This document shows positions 54,567 to 62,675 of a stretch of 64,000 nt of DNA, piece after piece. The position numbers and the translations under genes are program-made. Every line of letters begins with the position of its first letter. Positions within the stretch are counted from its first letter, which is position 1. A model generated the notes under the pieces. It worked only from the letters and a program-made list of their open reading frames with translations. It was not told the DNA's origin and searched no databases. The DNA is from Gemmatimonadaceae bacterium (GTDB lineage Bacteria > Gemmatimonadota > Gemmatimonadetes > Gemmatimonadales > Gemmatimonadaceae): contig JBBEBQ010000025.1 of NCBI GenBank assembly GCA_040882285.1, forward strand, positions 1 through 64,000, given 5' to 3'.

Positions 54567-57059
54567 ATGGCCGTCGCACTCACCCCTCCTACGGCGCCCG
54601 CGGAGCTGAATCAGAACGCGCGGACCGTGATCGAAAAGCGCTACCTCATCAAGGACGTCGCGGGTAAGCCCACCGAGCGGCCCGAGGACATGTTCTGGCG
54701 CGTATCGACTACGGTAGCCGAGGCCGACAGGCGCTACGGCGCCAGTGAGGGGGCGATGACCGCGCTGGCCGAGGAGTTTTACGGGCTCATGACGCGCCGG
54801 CGGTTCGTGCCGAACTCGCCGACGCTGATGAACGCGGGCCGGCCGCTGGGCCAACTCTCCGCGTGCTTCGTGCTCCCCGTCGAGGACGCGCTGTCCAACG
54901 GGCAGAACGGCATCTACGACACGCTCCGCTCGATGGCGCTGATTCACCAGTCGGGCGGCGGAACCGGTTTCTCCTTCTCGAAGCTGCGCGGCAGCGGGTC
55001 GATGGTGCGCTCGACGACGGGCGTTGCCTCCGGCCCCGTCTCGTTCATGAAGCTGTACGACGCGTCCACGGACGCGGTGAAGCAGGGCGGCACGCGGCGT
55101 GGCGCGAACATGGGAATTCTGCGCGTCGATCATCCCGACATTCTGCAGTTCATCGACTGCAAGGAAGACCTGACGCAGATCACCAACTTCAACATCTCCG
55201 TCGCGGTCACCGACAAGTTCATGGACGCGGTTAAGGCCGGAACGGAATACGATCTGGTGGATCCGGCGAGCGGCGACGTCGTCAACCGGCTCGACGCGCG
55301 CATGGTGTGGGACAAGATGATCGAGGGCGCTTGGCGGACGGGCGAGCCCGGCTGCTTCTTCATCGACGAAGCGAACCGGTACAACCCGGTGCCGCACGTC
55401 GGCCCGTACGAGGCGACGAATCCGTGCGGCGAGCAGCCGCTGCTGCCGTACGACGTGTGCAACCTGGGCTCGATCAACGTCGGTTACTACGTGCGCGACG
55501 GGAAGACGGACTGGGACGCGATGCGCTCGGACATCCACCTCTCCGTGCACTTCCTCGACAACATCATCGACGTCAACAAGTATCCGCTGCCGGAGATAGA
55601 CGCGCTGTCCAAGCGCATCCGCCGCATCGGCTTCGGCGTGATGGGCTTCGCGGACGCGCTCGTGCGACTCGGCATCGCGTACAACACCGAGGAAGGGATC
55701 GAGTTCGGCCGCAAGCTGCAGCATTTCGTGGACGTCGAGTCCAAGCGGGAGAGCGAGCGGCTGGCCAACGACCGCGGTCCGTTCCCCGAATGGGCGCGGT
55801 CGATCTGGGGACCGGACGAGACGAGCGAGCGCGACGAGCGCGGCGCCCGCATCCGCCCGATGCAGCTCCTGCGCAATTGCAACGTCAACACGATCGCGCC
55901 GACGGGAACGATCTCCATCATCGCCGGCTGCTCGTCGGGAATCGAGCCGCTGTTCGCCGTGGCGTTCATGCGCAACCAGGCCGGCGCGATGATGCCCGAC
56001 GTGAACGAGGACTTCCTCGCCATCGCGAAGCGCGAGGGCTGGCATTCTGACGTGCTGATGGAGAAGATCGCCAGGGAAGGGCACATCCACTTCGATGAGG
56101 TGCCGGAGAAGTGGCAGAGCGTGTTCGTCACGGCGCACGACATCACGCCGGAGTGGCACGTGCGCATGCAGGCGGCCTTCCAGGAGCACTGCGACTCGGC
56201 CATCTCCAAGACGACGAACTTCCCGCACGTCGCGACTCCCGCCGACGTGCGCGCGATCTACGAGCTGGCGTACGAGCTCAAGTGCAAGGGCGTCACGGTG
56301 TACCGGGACGGCTCGCGCGACAACCAGGTGCTGTCCACCGGCGCGACGGAGAAGGCCAAGGCCGAGCGCGAGGCGGGCAAGTCGAGCCGCGCCGCGACGG
56401 GCGACCTGCACGGCACGATCGCGGAGCTGAGCGCCGAGGTCGAGCGGCTCAAGGTTGCGCTGTTCGAATCGGAGGCCGAGAACCTCCAGCGTCGCACCAA
56501 GCGGTCGCGCCCCGACAAGCTGCGCGGCACGTCCATCCGCAAGGAGACGCCGCTCGGCACGATGTTCGTGCACATCACCGAGGACGACCGCGGCCAGCCG
56601 TTCGAGGTGTTCATCAACCTCGGGAAGGCGGGCGGCGCCGCGATGGCCGACGTGGAAGCGATGGGCAGATTGATCTCGCTCGCGCTCCGGTCCGGGATTC
56701 CGCTGCGCGAGGTGCACCGCCAGCTCCGCGGGATCAGCTCGGATCGCGCGGTCGGAATCGGCGCGAACAAGGTGCTGTCGGTTCCGGACGCGATCGGCAT
56801 CGCGCTCGAGGAGTGGCTGCGCGAGAAGCAGGGGGTGCAGCAGGATCTGCTCGCCTCGGGAATGACGCCGCCGCTCGGCACGCCGATAACGGTGACGGCA
56901 CCGCTGGCATCGTCGGAAGGCGCGCAGTCGCAATACGCTTTCGACGAGCTGGCGCACGATCAGGCGTCGTTCGGGACGTGCCCGGACTGTGGCTCGTCGC
57001 TGGAGTACGCCGAGGGTTGCGCGAAGTGCCACGTGTGCGGGTTCAGCGAGTGCGGCTGA
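54567..57059 (+). CDS. nrdJ: Adenosylcobalamin-dependent ribonucleotide reductase (class II)
   Basis: Makes deoxyribonucleotides without oxygen dependence using B12. 830 residues. Key features: the substrate-site Cys in QLSACFVLPVEDALSNG, FNISVAVTDKFMD, the radical-site NPCGEQPLLPYDVCNLGSIN, PTGTISIIAGCSSGIEP, and PHVATPADVRAIYELAYE. A C-terminal zinc ribbon (CPDCGSSLEY ... CAKCHVCGFSECG) ends the protein, as in vitamin B12-dependent RNRs. GGAG precedes the ATG. No class I nrdAB is in the window. Confidence 0.95.
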   Translation: MAVALTPPTAPAELNQNARTVIEKRYLIKDVAGKPTERPEDMFWRVSTTVAEADRRYGASEGAMTALAEEFYGLMTRRRFVPNSPTLMNAGRPLGQLSACFVLPVEDALSNGQNGIYDTLRSMALIHQSGGGTGFSFSKLRGSGSMVRSTTGVASGPVSFMKLYDASTDAVKQGGTRRGANMGILRVDHPDILQFIDCKEDLTQITNFNISVAVTDKFMDAVKAGTEYDLVDPASGDVVNRLDARMVWDKMIEGAWRTGEPGCFFIDEANRYNPVPHVGPYEATNPCGEQPLLPYDVCNLGSINVGYYVRDGKTDWDAMRSDIHLSVHFLDNIIDVNKYPLPEIDALSKRIRRIGFGVMGFADALVRLGIAYNTEEGIEFGRKLQHFVDVESKRESERLANDRGPFPEWARSIWGPDETSERDERGARIRPMQLLRNCNVNTIAPTGTISIIAGCSSGIEPLFAVAFMRNQAGAMMPDVNEDFLAIAKREGWHSDVLMEKIAREGHIHFDEVPEKWQSVFVTAHDITPEWHVRMQAAFQEHCDSAISKTTNFPHVATPADVRAIYELAYELKCKGVTVYRDGSRDNQVLSTGATEKAKAEREAGKSSRAATGDLHGTIAELSAEVERLKVALFESEAENLQRRTKRSRPDKLRGTSIRKETPLGTMFVHITEDDRGQPFEVFINLGKAGGAAMADVEAMGRLISLALRSGIPLREVHRQLRGISSDRAVGIGANKVLSVPDAIGIALEEWLREKQGVQQDLLASGMTPPLGTPITVTAPLASSEGAQSQYAFDELAHDQASFGTCPDCGSSLEYAEGCAKCHVCGFSECG

Positions 57060-57173
57060 TCTGAACCCGACCAGCCGTGCTCCACGGCGCGGCAAGCAGT
57101 AAACAGCGCGCGATTGCCCTCACGGGCGCGTCATGGAGAGGGAAGGCTTCGAGCGCGATGCCCAATATTCCGG

Positions 57174-57205
57174 TTGACACATTCCCTGCCTACGGGCGGT
57201 ATTAA
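57174..57205 (+). promoter_or_regulatory. Possible promoter just before a 62-codon gene
   Basis: A perfect -35 hexamer TTGACA (57174-57179) is followed by TATTAA (57200-57205) or GGTATT (57198-57203), spacers 20 and 18. The ATG is only 4 nt after TATTAA, so if used this promoter would yield a leaderless transcript. Spacing is not ideal, so it remains a weak call. Confidence 0.25.
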
Positions 57206-57209
57206 GCGC

Positions 57210-57398
57210 ATGGATAAAAAAGCCATCGAAGCGCTCGCCAGAAAAAACGCCGCCAAGGCGGCGAATACGTCGGGCCGGAAAGGATTCGGCAAGAAGTACG
57301 ATCCGAACCTCAAGGACGAGCCCACGGACCAGGCGACGCTCAAGGAGCGGCAGGAGCACGAGCGATTCTTCAAGGAGATGCGGAAGCGCGAGTTCTAG
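57210..57398 (+). CDS. Small basic hypothetical protein
   Basis: 62 residues, highly charged and probably helical: MDKKAIEALARKNAAKAANT followed by GRKGFGKKYDP and an acidic/basic helix (KERQEHERFFKEMRKREF). No family recognised. The ATG lies right after a possible promoter with no SD in front (TATTAAGCGC), so a leaderless message is conceivable. A separate short frame 57158-57205 ends just before it. Length and composition are compatible with a DNA- or RNA-binding peptide, but nothing proves it. Confidence 0.5.
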   Translation: MDKKAIEALARKNAAKAANTSGRKGFGKKYDPNLKDEPTDQATLKERQEHERFFKEMRKREF

Positions 57399-57473
57399 CC
57401 CGCGCGGAGCAACCCTCGTGCCCCGGTGTATTGGGACTGGGCGCATCGAATTCCACTCTCGCAAGGAACCTAC

Positions 57474-58040
57474 ATGACAGCTTTTTTTCGTCCGCTCGCG
57501 ATCCTACTGGCGAGCGCAGCCGCCGCCCCGGCGCTGCTCGCTCAGGACACACAGCCCGCACCCGTGCGCCTCAGCTTCGAGCAGCCCGCCGGCGCGAGAC
57601 TCGTCACCGGCATCGCCACGATCAATCCGTTCGCGATCATCTTCGGCGGATTCAACGGAGACGTCGAGATCAACGTCGGCACCGGTACCACGGGCGCCAT
57701 CAGCGCGACCTACTTCACGGATGACGACATCGATTACAAGTCCGTCGACTTCACCTTCCGCTACTATCCCGGCGAGATCAATCCCAGAGGCTTCTCTGTC
57801 GGAGCCAGCCTCGGCTATCTCGACCAGGGCCGCGACCGGGACGTCGTCGGCGAGCCGTCGGAGGGGAAAGGCATCGCCATCGGCTTCATCGGCGGCTACA
57901 ACTGGCTACTCGGCAAGAGCGAGCGGCTGGCGATCGCCACGGGCCTCGGCGCCAAGCGGCTGTTCGTGAGCAAGGACAAGTATCCGAACGCGCAGGTCGC
58001 GGCCATCACCGGCCGGCTCGGCATCGGACTGTCGTTCTGA
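57474..58040 (+). CDS. Secreted outer-membrane beta-barrel-type protein
   Basis: 188 residues with a signal peptide (MTAFFRPLAILLASAAAAPA, cleavage near LLAQ). The mature part is a run of short beta-strands (FAIIFGGFNGDVEINVG, SVDFTFRYYPGEIN, GIAIGFIGGYNWLLG) ending in a Phe (GRLGIGLSF), typical for an OM barrel. It resembles DUF3575-like proteins. ATG 57474 is preceded by AAGGAA. Followed by a strong intrinsic terminator. Function unknown. Confidence 0.65.
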   Translation: MTAFFRPLAILLASAAAAPALLAQDTQPAPVRLSFEQPAGARLVTGIATINPFAIIFGGFNGDVEINVGTGTTGAISATYFTDDDIDYKSVDFTFRYYPGEINPRGFSVGASLGYLDQGRDRDVVGEPSEGKGIAIGFIGGYNWLLGKSERLAIATGLGAKRLFVSKDKYPNAQVAAITGRLGIGLSF

Positions 58041-58064
58041 CGTCCCGCCGGTTGCCGCGAAAAG

Positions 58065-58094
58065 AACGGCGCCTCGGTGGCGCCGTTTTTTTTT
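58065..58094 (+). terminator. Intrinsic terminator, bidirectional
   Basis: Stem AACGGCGCC (58065-58073), loop TCGGT (58074-58078), stem GGCGCCGTT (58079-58087), then a run of nine T (58086-58094). Perfect 9-bp stem. It ends the beta-barrel gene (stop 58040) and abuts the 3' end of the convergent DUF2911 gene, whose stop at 58095-58093 shares the T-run. On the minus strand the stem is followed by CTTTT, so it may serve both directions. Confidence 0.92.
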
Positions 58095-59292
58095 AGCGAA
58101 TCGTGAAGCCCGCTTCCGCGAGAGTCCTGTCCCATGCCAGCCGGATGCGCCCTCCGCCTCCCTCAGGCACGAGGGCGATGGTGAAGGTCTCCACGACTTC
58201 GCTCGATTCGCGCACGCGCATCGGGATCCGCGCGATTACCATTGCCGGGTCGACGGCGCTGCTTCCCCACTGGCCGGTTTGCCGGCTCACGAGCAGCGTC
58301 CAGCTGTCCGGCGACGGAATGGTATGCAGCGTGTACGTGCCGGCCGGAACGACCGCCGCGCCGAACTGAAGGTCGCGGCTCGTCGTGAAATGGGTGGCGA
58401 GATTGGCGCCGGTGCGCCAGACAGTGTTCCAGGGCACGACGTTCCCGAAGATCGTGCGACCGCGCTTCGTCGGACGTCCGTAATCGATAGTCAGCCGCGC
58501 GCCGGCCAGCTCGGCGAGCACGGTGTCGCGCCCCGACAGGCTGCCCACCACTCCCGCCGCGCGCTCCCGCGCGGCGAACGCGCGTGACACCGAGTCGATG
58601 TCGATCCAATCGATGCGGGTTCCGACGTAGCCGAGCGACGAGCCGGTCCCGTCGAGTGCGGCAAGCCGTCCGTCCGGGCCGAGGATGACGCGCATCACCC
58701 CCGAGATCTGGCTCCACAGCGTGACTGTATCCCGCGCGACCCGCTTCACCACCAGCGGATATGCGCCGAGCCGCATGGACATCGTGCCGACGATTGAATC
58801 ACCCACGACGCGTGGCGCCCGCAGGGCCAGCAGAACGTAGTTAGGAAACCACAAGTTCCCCGGCAGCGAGATCACCACGTCCGCGCGATCAGGCAACCTG
58901 AGGAATTGCTTGGCGGCGCCGAGGCCGAGGCTGTAGATCGTGGAGTCGGCGGAGAAGGTGACGGTGGCGCTGTCCCGCGCGATGCCGGCGCGCGGGCTGG
59001 CCGGGTCGAAGGTCGCGACGGCGATGGACGACAGCGTCCCGTCCGGGTTCAGCTTGGCGTCGATCGTCCGGAACGCGGCGGCCGGGGCGCGCACGACCGA
59101 TTCCACGTACATTCTGCCCGGAGTGAGCTCGAATCGCTCGACGAACAGCGTGTCGGGGCCGAGGCGCACTATCAGGGCGCCGCGGTCCGTCCCGGGCGGA
59201 ATCTGCTGCCGCGCCGCGCCGCACGCGGCAGCGGGCACGGTCGCGGCAATCACCACCATTACGGGCGCTATCTTTCGACACAAGCGTTTCAT
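58093..59292 (-). CDS. DUF2911-domain lipoprotein
   Basis: 399 residues. Signal peptide with lipobox (VPAAAC) and start ATG 59292 after AAGGCGG. The N-terminal part (residues ~25-240) is a beta-rich region of unknown family. The C-terminal ~150 residues carry the DUF2911 signature (DYGRPTKRGRTIFG, WRTGANLATHF, PAGTYTLHTIP, TGQWGSSA). DUF2911 proteins are common outer-envelope proteins of Bacteroidetes and soil bacteria with no known activity. Convergent with the beta-barrel gene at a shared terminator. Confidence 0.78.
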   Translation of the reverse strand: MKRLCRKIAPVMVVIAATVPAAACGAARQQIPPGTDRGALIVRLGPDTLFVERFELTPGRMYVESVVRAPAAAFRTIDAKLNPDGTLSSIAVATFDPASPRAGIARDSATVTFSADSTIYSLGLGAAKQFLRLPDRADVVISLPGNLWFPNYVLLALRAPRVVGDSIVGTMSMRLGAYPLVVKRVARDTVTLWSQISGVMRVILGPDGRLAALDGTGSSLGYVGTRIDWIDIDSVSRAFAARERAAGVVGSLSGRDTVLAELAGARLTIDYGRPTKRGRTIFGNVVPWNTVWRTGANLATHFTTSRDLQFGAAVVPAGTYTLHTIPSPDSWTLLVSRQTGQWGSSAVDPAMVIARIPMRVRESSEVVETFTIALVPEGGGGRIRLAWDRTLAEAGFTIR

Positions 59293-59395
59293 GGCGTCCG
59301 CCTTGCGGTCAGGGGTGGTGAATTGCGCATGGGCCAGCGAAGGTTCATGTCGCGCATTCGTCCCGAAACTACACCGAGATCGAGGTTCATACATC

Positions 59396-60715
59396 ATGTG
59401 TTGCATGCGAAGTGAATTCCGGGTGTCCGCCATCGTGGCGATTCTCGCGTCCGCCGGCTGCGCCGCGCAGAACCCGGCCGCCGATCAATCGGGCGCGGCG
59501 ATGCAGCTCGGGCCGGCGTGCGGCACCGCGGGGCTCACGTTGCCCGCCGGGTTCTGCGCGACGATCTTCGCCGACTCCATCGGCGCGGCGCGGCACCTCG
59601 TGGTCGCGCCGAACGGCGACGTGTTCGTGGCGCTGCAGCAGGCGCGGCGGAACTCGGCGGTCGAGGGCATCCCGCCCGGGGTCATGGCGCTGCGCGACAC
59701 GAACGGGGATGGCGTCGCCGACGTCAGGCAAAGGTTCGGATCGGCCGGGAACACCGGAATCGCGCTGCACGGCGACTTTCTGTACGCCGACGTCGGCACC
59801 GCCATCGTCCGCTACCCCAAGCCCGCCGGCGCGCTGACGCCGACCGGAGCGCCGGACACGGTGGTGAAGGGGATGCCGTACACGCCGGGACACCGCGCGC
59901 GAAACTTCGTGATCGCGAGCGACGGGTCGCTGTACGTGAACATCGGCTCGCCGACGAACGCGTGCCAGGTGCAGGATCGGCAGCGCGGGTCGCCGGGAGT
60001 GAGCCCGTGCGCGGAGCTCGAGCGGCGCGCGGGGATCTGGCGGTTCGCCGCGAACAGGCTCGGCCAGGAGTTCAGCCCCGGCGCGAGGTTCGCGACGGGG
60101 ATCCGCAACGCGACCGGCCTGGCGATCAACCCCGGCGACGGCACGCTGTATGCGGCGAGTCACGGCCGCGACAATCTCTCCTCCAACTGGCCTGAGCACT
60201 TCACGGAGCAGCAGAACGCGGAGCTGCCCGCGGAAGAGCTGCTGCGCGTGACGCGCGGGGACGATTTCGGCTGGCCGTACTGCTACTGGGACGGCCAGAA
60301 GAGAGTGCGCGTGCTGGCTCCGGAATACGGCGGCGACGGCAGCCAGGTCGGCTTGTGCGCGACGAAGAGGGGGAACGTGGCCGCGATGCCGGCGCACTGG
60401 GCGCCGAACGCGCTGACTTTCTACACGGGCTCGATGTTCCCGGCGAAGTATCGCGGGGGCGCGTTCATCGCGTTCCACGGCTCGTGGAACCGCGCGCCGC
60501 TCCCGCAGGGCGGCTACAACGTCGTGCTCGTCCCGTTCACCAACAACACCAGCAACGGCGCCTGGGAAGTTTTCGCCACCGGCTTCGTCCCGGCCGACGT
60601 GCAGCCGAGCACCGCGCGGCACAGGCCGAGCGGCGTGGCGCAGGGACCGGACGGCGCGCTGTTCGTGACGGATGACGTCAGCGGGCGGGTTTGGAGGATC
60701 ACTTACCGGAAGTGA
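59396..60715 (+). CDS. Sorbosone/glucose dehydrogenase-type beta-propeller lipoprotein
   Basis: 439 residues. Signal peptide ending in lipobox (ASAGC), then a six-bladed propeller: ARHLVVAPNGDVFVAL, RDTNGDGVADV, GRDNLSSNWPEHFTEQQNAELP, DDFGWPYCYWDGQKR, and RHRPSGVAQGPDGALFVTDD. This is the PQQ-dependent L-sorbosone/glucose dehydrogenase family; PQQ use is inferred. Four Cys pairs suggest disulfides in the periplasm. ATG 59396 has GAGG at 10 nt; ATG 59405 is an alternative. Its TGA stop is inside the first GTGACTA unit. Confidence 0.82.
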   Translation: MCCMRSEFRVSAIVAILASAGCAAQNPAADQSGAAMQLGPACGTAGLTLPAGFCATIFADSIGAARHLVVAPNGDVFVALQQARRNSAVEGIPPGVMALRDTNGDGVADVRQRFGSAGNTGIALHGDFLYADVGTAIVRYPKPAGALTPTGAPDTVVKGMPYTPGHRARNFVIASDGSLYVNIGSPTNACQVQDRQRGSPGVSPCAELERRAGIWRFAANRLGQEFSPGARFATGIRNATGLAINPGDGTLYAASHGRDNLSSNWPEHFTEQQNAELPAEELLRVTRGDDFGWPYCYWDGQKRVRVLAPEYGGDGSQVGLCATKRGNVAAMPAHWAPNALTFYTGSMFPAKYRGGAFIAFHGSWNRAPLPQGGYNVVLVPFTNNTSNGAWEVFATGFVPADVQPSTARHRPSGVAQGPDGALFVTDDVSGRVWRITYRK

Positions 60716-60804
60716 CTAGTGATTAGTGACTAGTGACTAGTAACCGCCGGCTAGCGAAGCGTCTCGGTGCAGTCACTAGTCACTAGTCACTAATCACTAG
60801 TCAC
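60712..60804 (+). repeat. Heptamer-repeat hairpin with a perfect 28-bp stem
   Basis: Left arm GTGACTA, GTGATTA, GTGACTA, GTGACTA (60712-60739); right arm TAGTCAC, TAGTCAC, TAATCAC, TAGTCAC (60777-60804). The right arm is the exact reverse complement of the left over all 28 bases, including the variant GTGATTA/TAATCAC. The 37-nt interval begins GTAAC and ends GCAGTCAC. The first unit holds the dehydrogenase stop codon; it ends 3 nt before the convergent yjbQ stop. Confidence 0.95.
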
Positions 60805-60806
60805 TA

Positions 60807-61229
60807 CTATTCCCCCATCGCCTTGATAACCACCCGCTTCGGCCTCTGCCCGTCCCACTCGCCGTAGAAAACCCTCTGCCAGGGCCCGAAGTCGAGCTCG
60901 CCCTTCGTCACCGGCACGATCACTTCGTGGCCGACAGTCAATGAGCGCAGGTGCGCGGCGGCGTTGTCCTCGCCGGTGCCGGTGTTGTGCCTGTAGGCAT
61001 CCGGGTCCCACGGCGCGATACGCTCCTCGAGCCACTTGAGGATGTCCTGCCAGAGGCCCGACTCGTGATCGTTCACGAAGACGGAGGCGGATATGTGCAT
61101 GGCGGACACCAGCACCATTCCCTCGGTGATCCCGGCCTTCGCGCGACATCCTTCCACGAGATCGGTGATGTCGATGATTTGCTGTCGCTTCTTGGTGGTG
61201 AACGTGTGGTAGGTGGTGTGCGTTTTCAT
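60807..61229 (-). CDS. YjbQ family protein (UPF0047)
   Basis: 140 residues, the normal length for this conserved small family. Typical motifs: KTHTTYHTFTTKKRQQIIDIT, SAMHISASVFVNDHE, YRHNTGTGEDNAAAHLRS, GQRVFYGEWDGQR-type ending (WQRVFYGEWDGQRPKRV). Several family members have weak thiamin-phosphate-synthase-like activity in vitro; a physiological role is not settled. ATG 61229 is chosen as the start of MKTHTTYH; in-frame codons upstream are not conserved. Convergent with the sorbosone-type gene. Confidence 0.9.
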   Translation of the reverse strand: MKTHTTYHTFTTKKRQQIIDITDLVEGCRAKAGITEGMVLVSAMHISASVFVNDHESGLWQDILKWLEERIAPWDPDAYRHNTGTGEDNAAAHLRSLTVGHEVIVPVTKGELDFGPWQRVFYGEWDGQRPKRVVIKAMGE

Positions 61230-61249
61230 GCGGCAAAGTTGGTGAGTAT

Positions 61250-61315
61250 CCAGCAAGCCAGTAAGCCAGTTTGCCAGAGAACACTGGCCTTCTGGCTTAC
61301 GGTCTCACTGGCTGC
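61250..61315 (-). repeat. Octamer-repeat hairpin between yjbQ and the P1 peptidase
   Basis: Units CCAGCAAG, CCAGTAAG, CCAGTTTG, CCAGAGAA (61250-61281) face CTGGCCTT, CTGGCTTA, CGGTCTCA, CTGGCTGC (61284-61315). CCAG and CTGG cores pair in register with an 8-bp period, giving an imperfect ~30-bp stem. The last bases reach the peptidase stop codon. It differs from the GTGACTA family in unit and period but has the same design. Confidence 0.75.
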
Positions 61316-62500
61316 TCACTCACTTGAGGGGTTGAGCGCGTTGTATTTGCGAAGAACTTCCAGCGTACGATCGATCGGCAGCGGCTCCACGGTCGTGCCG
61401 CGATAGCGAACCGTCGTCGCGCGCAGCAGCGAATTGTAGATCGCCTCTTCGGTCGCCTCGACCACGGCTTCGTACAGGGGCGACATCCGGTCCTGCCGGA
61501 GCTGTGTCGTCGTCGCGACCGGCGAGGGCTCGCGGCCGTCGGTCGGTATCGCATTGCTCCGGCGAACCGACTCCGCCGTCGAGAAGGCGATGCTGAAGTC
61601 GCCCGAGCCGAAGGACGAGAAGGATCCCGTCCGCGCGAGACCCAGCGAGGCGCGCTGCGCGAGCGACTCGAGCGCGAACGCGTCCAGCGGCGCGTCAGTC
61701 GCGATCACGATGATGATCGAGCCGCGGCCGTCGGCGTCACCTGAGCCACGCTCGAGTCTGTCGGCGAAGGAATACCTGCCGAGCTCGCGCCCGACCGGCG
61801 CGCCGTTCATCGTGAGAATGCCGCCGAAGTTGGATTGCACGAGCACACCCACGGTGTATTCGCCGATCCGCAGCGCCGCGGGGATGCGGCGCGAGCTGGT
61901 GCCGATTCCGCCTTTCCAGCCGAACGCGACGGTGCCGGTTCCCGCGCCGACGCTCCCTTCCTCGACTGCGCCCGCCCGCGCGTTCGCGAGCACCTCGCGG
62001 ACGTGCTCCGGCCGGATCGGGCGCGAACGGATATCGTTCAGTCGGCCGTCGTTCGTCTCGCCCACCAGCGGATTTATCGATCGCACGGTCTCCATCCCCG
62101 GCTGCGCCAGCAGGTGCTCGACGAGCCCGTCGGCGGCGCGCCACACGCACAGCGTGCACGTCAGCAGGATCGGCGTCTCCAGCTCGCCCAGCTCCCGCAC
62201 CTGCGCGATGCCGAGCATCTTGCCGAATCCGTTGAGCACGTGAACGGCGGCCGGCACGCGATCGCGATAGAGATTCCCCGCGTGCGGAAGAATCGCAGTG
62301 AGCCCCGTAGCCACGGTGTCTCCCTCGCGCAGCGTCAAACTTCCGACGAGCACGCCCGGCACGTCGGTGATCGCATTGTGCGCGCCCGGCGGGAAGATCC
62401 CTACGCGAAGGCCAATGTCGCGCGCGCGTGGGCGGTCCTGGGCCTCGGCCGGTGGAACCGCGCCGCCCAGCAGAACACAGATAAACAAGAAGTTCCGCAT
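61316..62500 (-). CDS. P1-family peptidase (DmpA-like aminopeptidase), secreted
   Basis: 394 residues. ATG 62500 has GGAGG upstream; the N-terminus (RNFLFICVLLGGAVPPAEAQ) is a signal peptide, so the enzyme is periplasmic. DmpA family motifs: ARDIGLRVGIFPPGAHNAITDVPGV, GNLYRDRVPAAVHVLNGFGK, SVGAGTGTVAFGWKGGIGTSS, and the nucleophile segment GRGSIIIVIATDAPL, where Gly-Ser autocleavage gives the catalytic Ser. DmpA-type enzymes release D- or beta-amino acid peptides; the exact substrate is unknown. Confidence 0.88.
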   Translation of the reverse strand: MRNFLFICVLLGGAVPPAEAQDRPRARDIGLRVGIFPPGAHNAITDVPGVLVGSLTLREGDTVATGLTAILPHAGNLYRDRVPAAVHVLNGFGKMLGIAQVRELGELETPILLTCTLCVWRAADGLVEHLLAQPGMETVRSINPLVGETNDGRLNDIRSRPIRPEHVREVLANARAGAVEEGSVGAGTGTVAFGWKGGIGTSSRRIPAALRIGEYTVGVLVQSNFGGILTMNGAPVGRELGRYSFADRLERGSGDADGRGSIIIVIATDAPLDAFALESLAQRASLGLARTGSFSSFGSGDFSIAFSTAESVRRSNAIPTDGREPSPVATTTQLRQDRMSPLYEAVVEATEEAIYNSLLRATTVRYRGTTVEPLPIDRTLEVLRKYNALNPSSE

Positions 62501-62540
62501 GATGGTCAACCTCCAGGGTCGTCCAAATATCCCTATTCTC

Positions 62541-62568
62541 AAAGCTCAGCGCTGATGGCTGACTGCTC
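62541..62568. repeat. Degenerate heptamer repeat ANNGCTS x4
   Basis: Consecutive AAAGCTC, AGCGCTG, ATGGCTG, ACTGCTC share the pattern A-N-N-G-C-T-[CG] with period seven, in the gap between the divergent P1 peptidase and transaldolase genes. Arms are too diverged to form a strong hairpin. It looks like a decayed or variant member of the period-seven class. Confidence 0.5.
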
Positions 62569-62675
62569 ACAGCCCGGATTCCCCGTCCGCATTCCTGGAG
62601 CCACCGAGCCGCGAGACCAAGCACGAAGTTACCTTTGAGGGTATCCCGCACGACGACGCACAAGAGGCAACCGAC

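Noticed and set aside
57158-57205. 15-codon upstream ORF before the small basic protein
   Set aside because: Its ATG has only a distant purine run and the peptide has no recognisable leader feature; it may be a chance frame.
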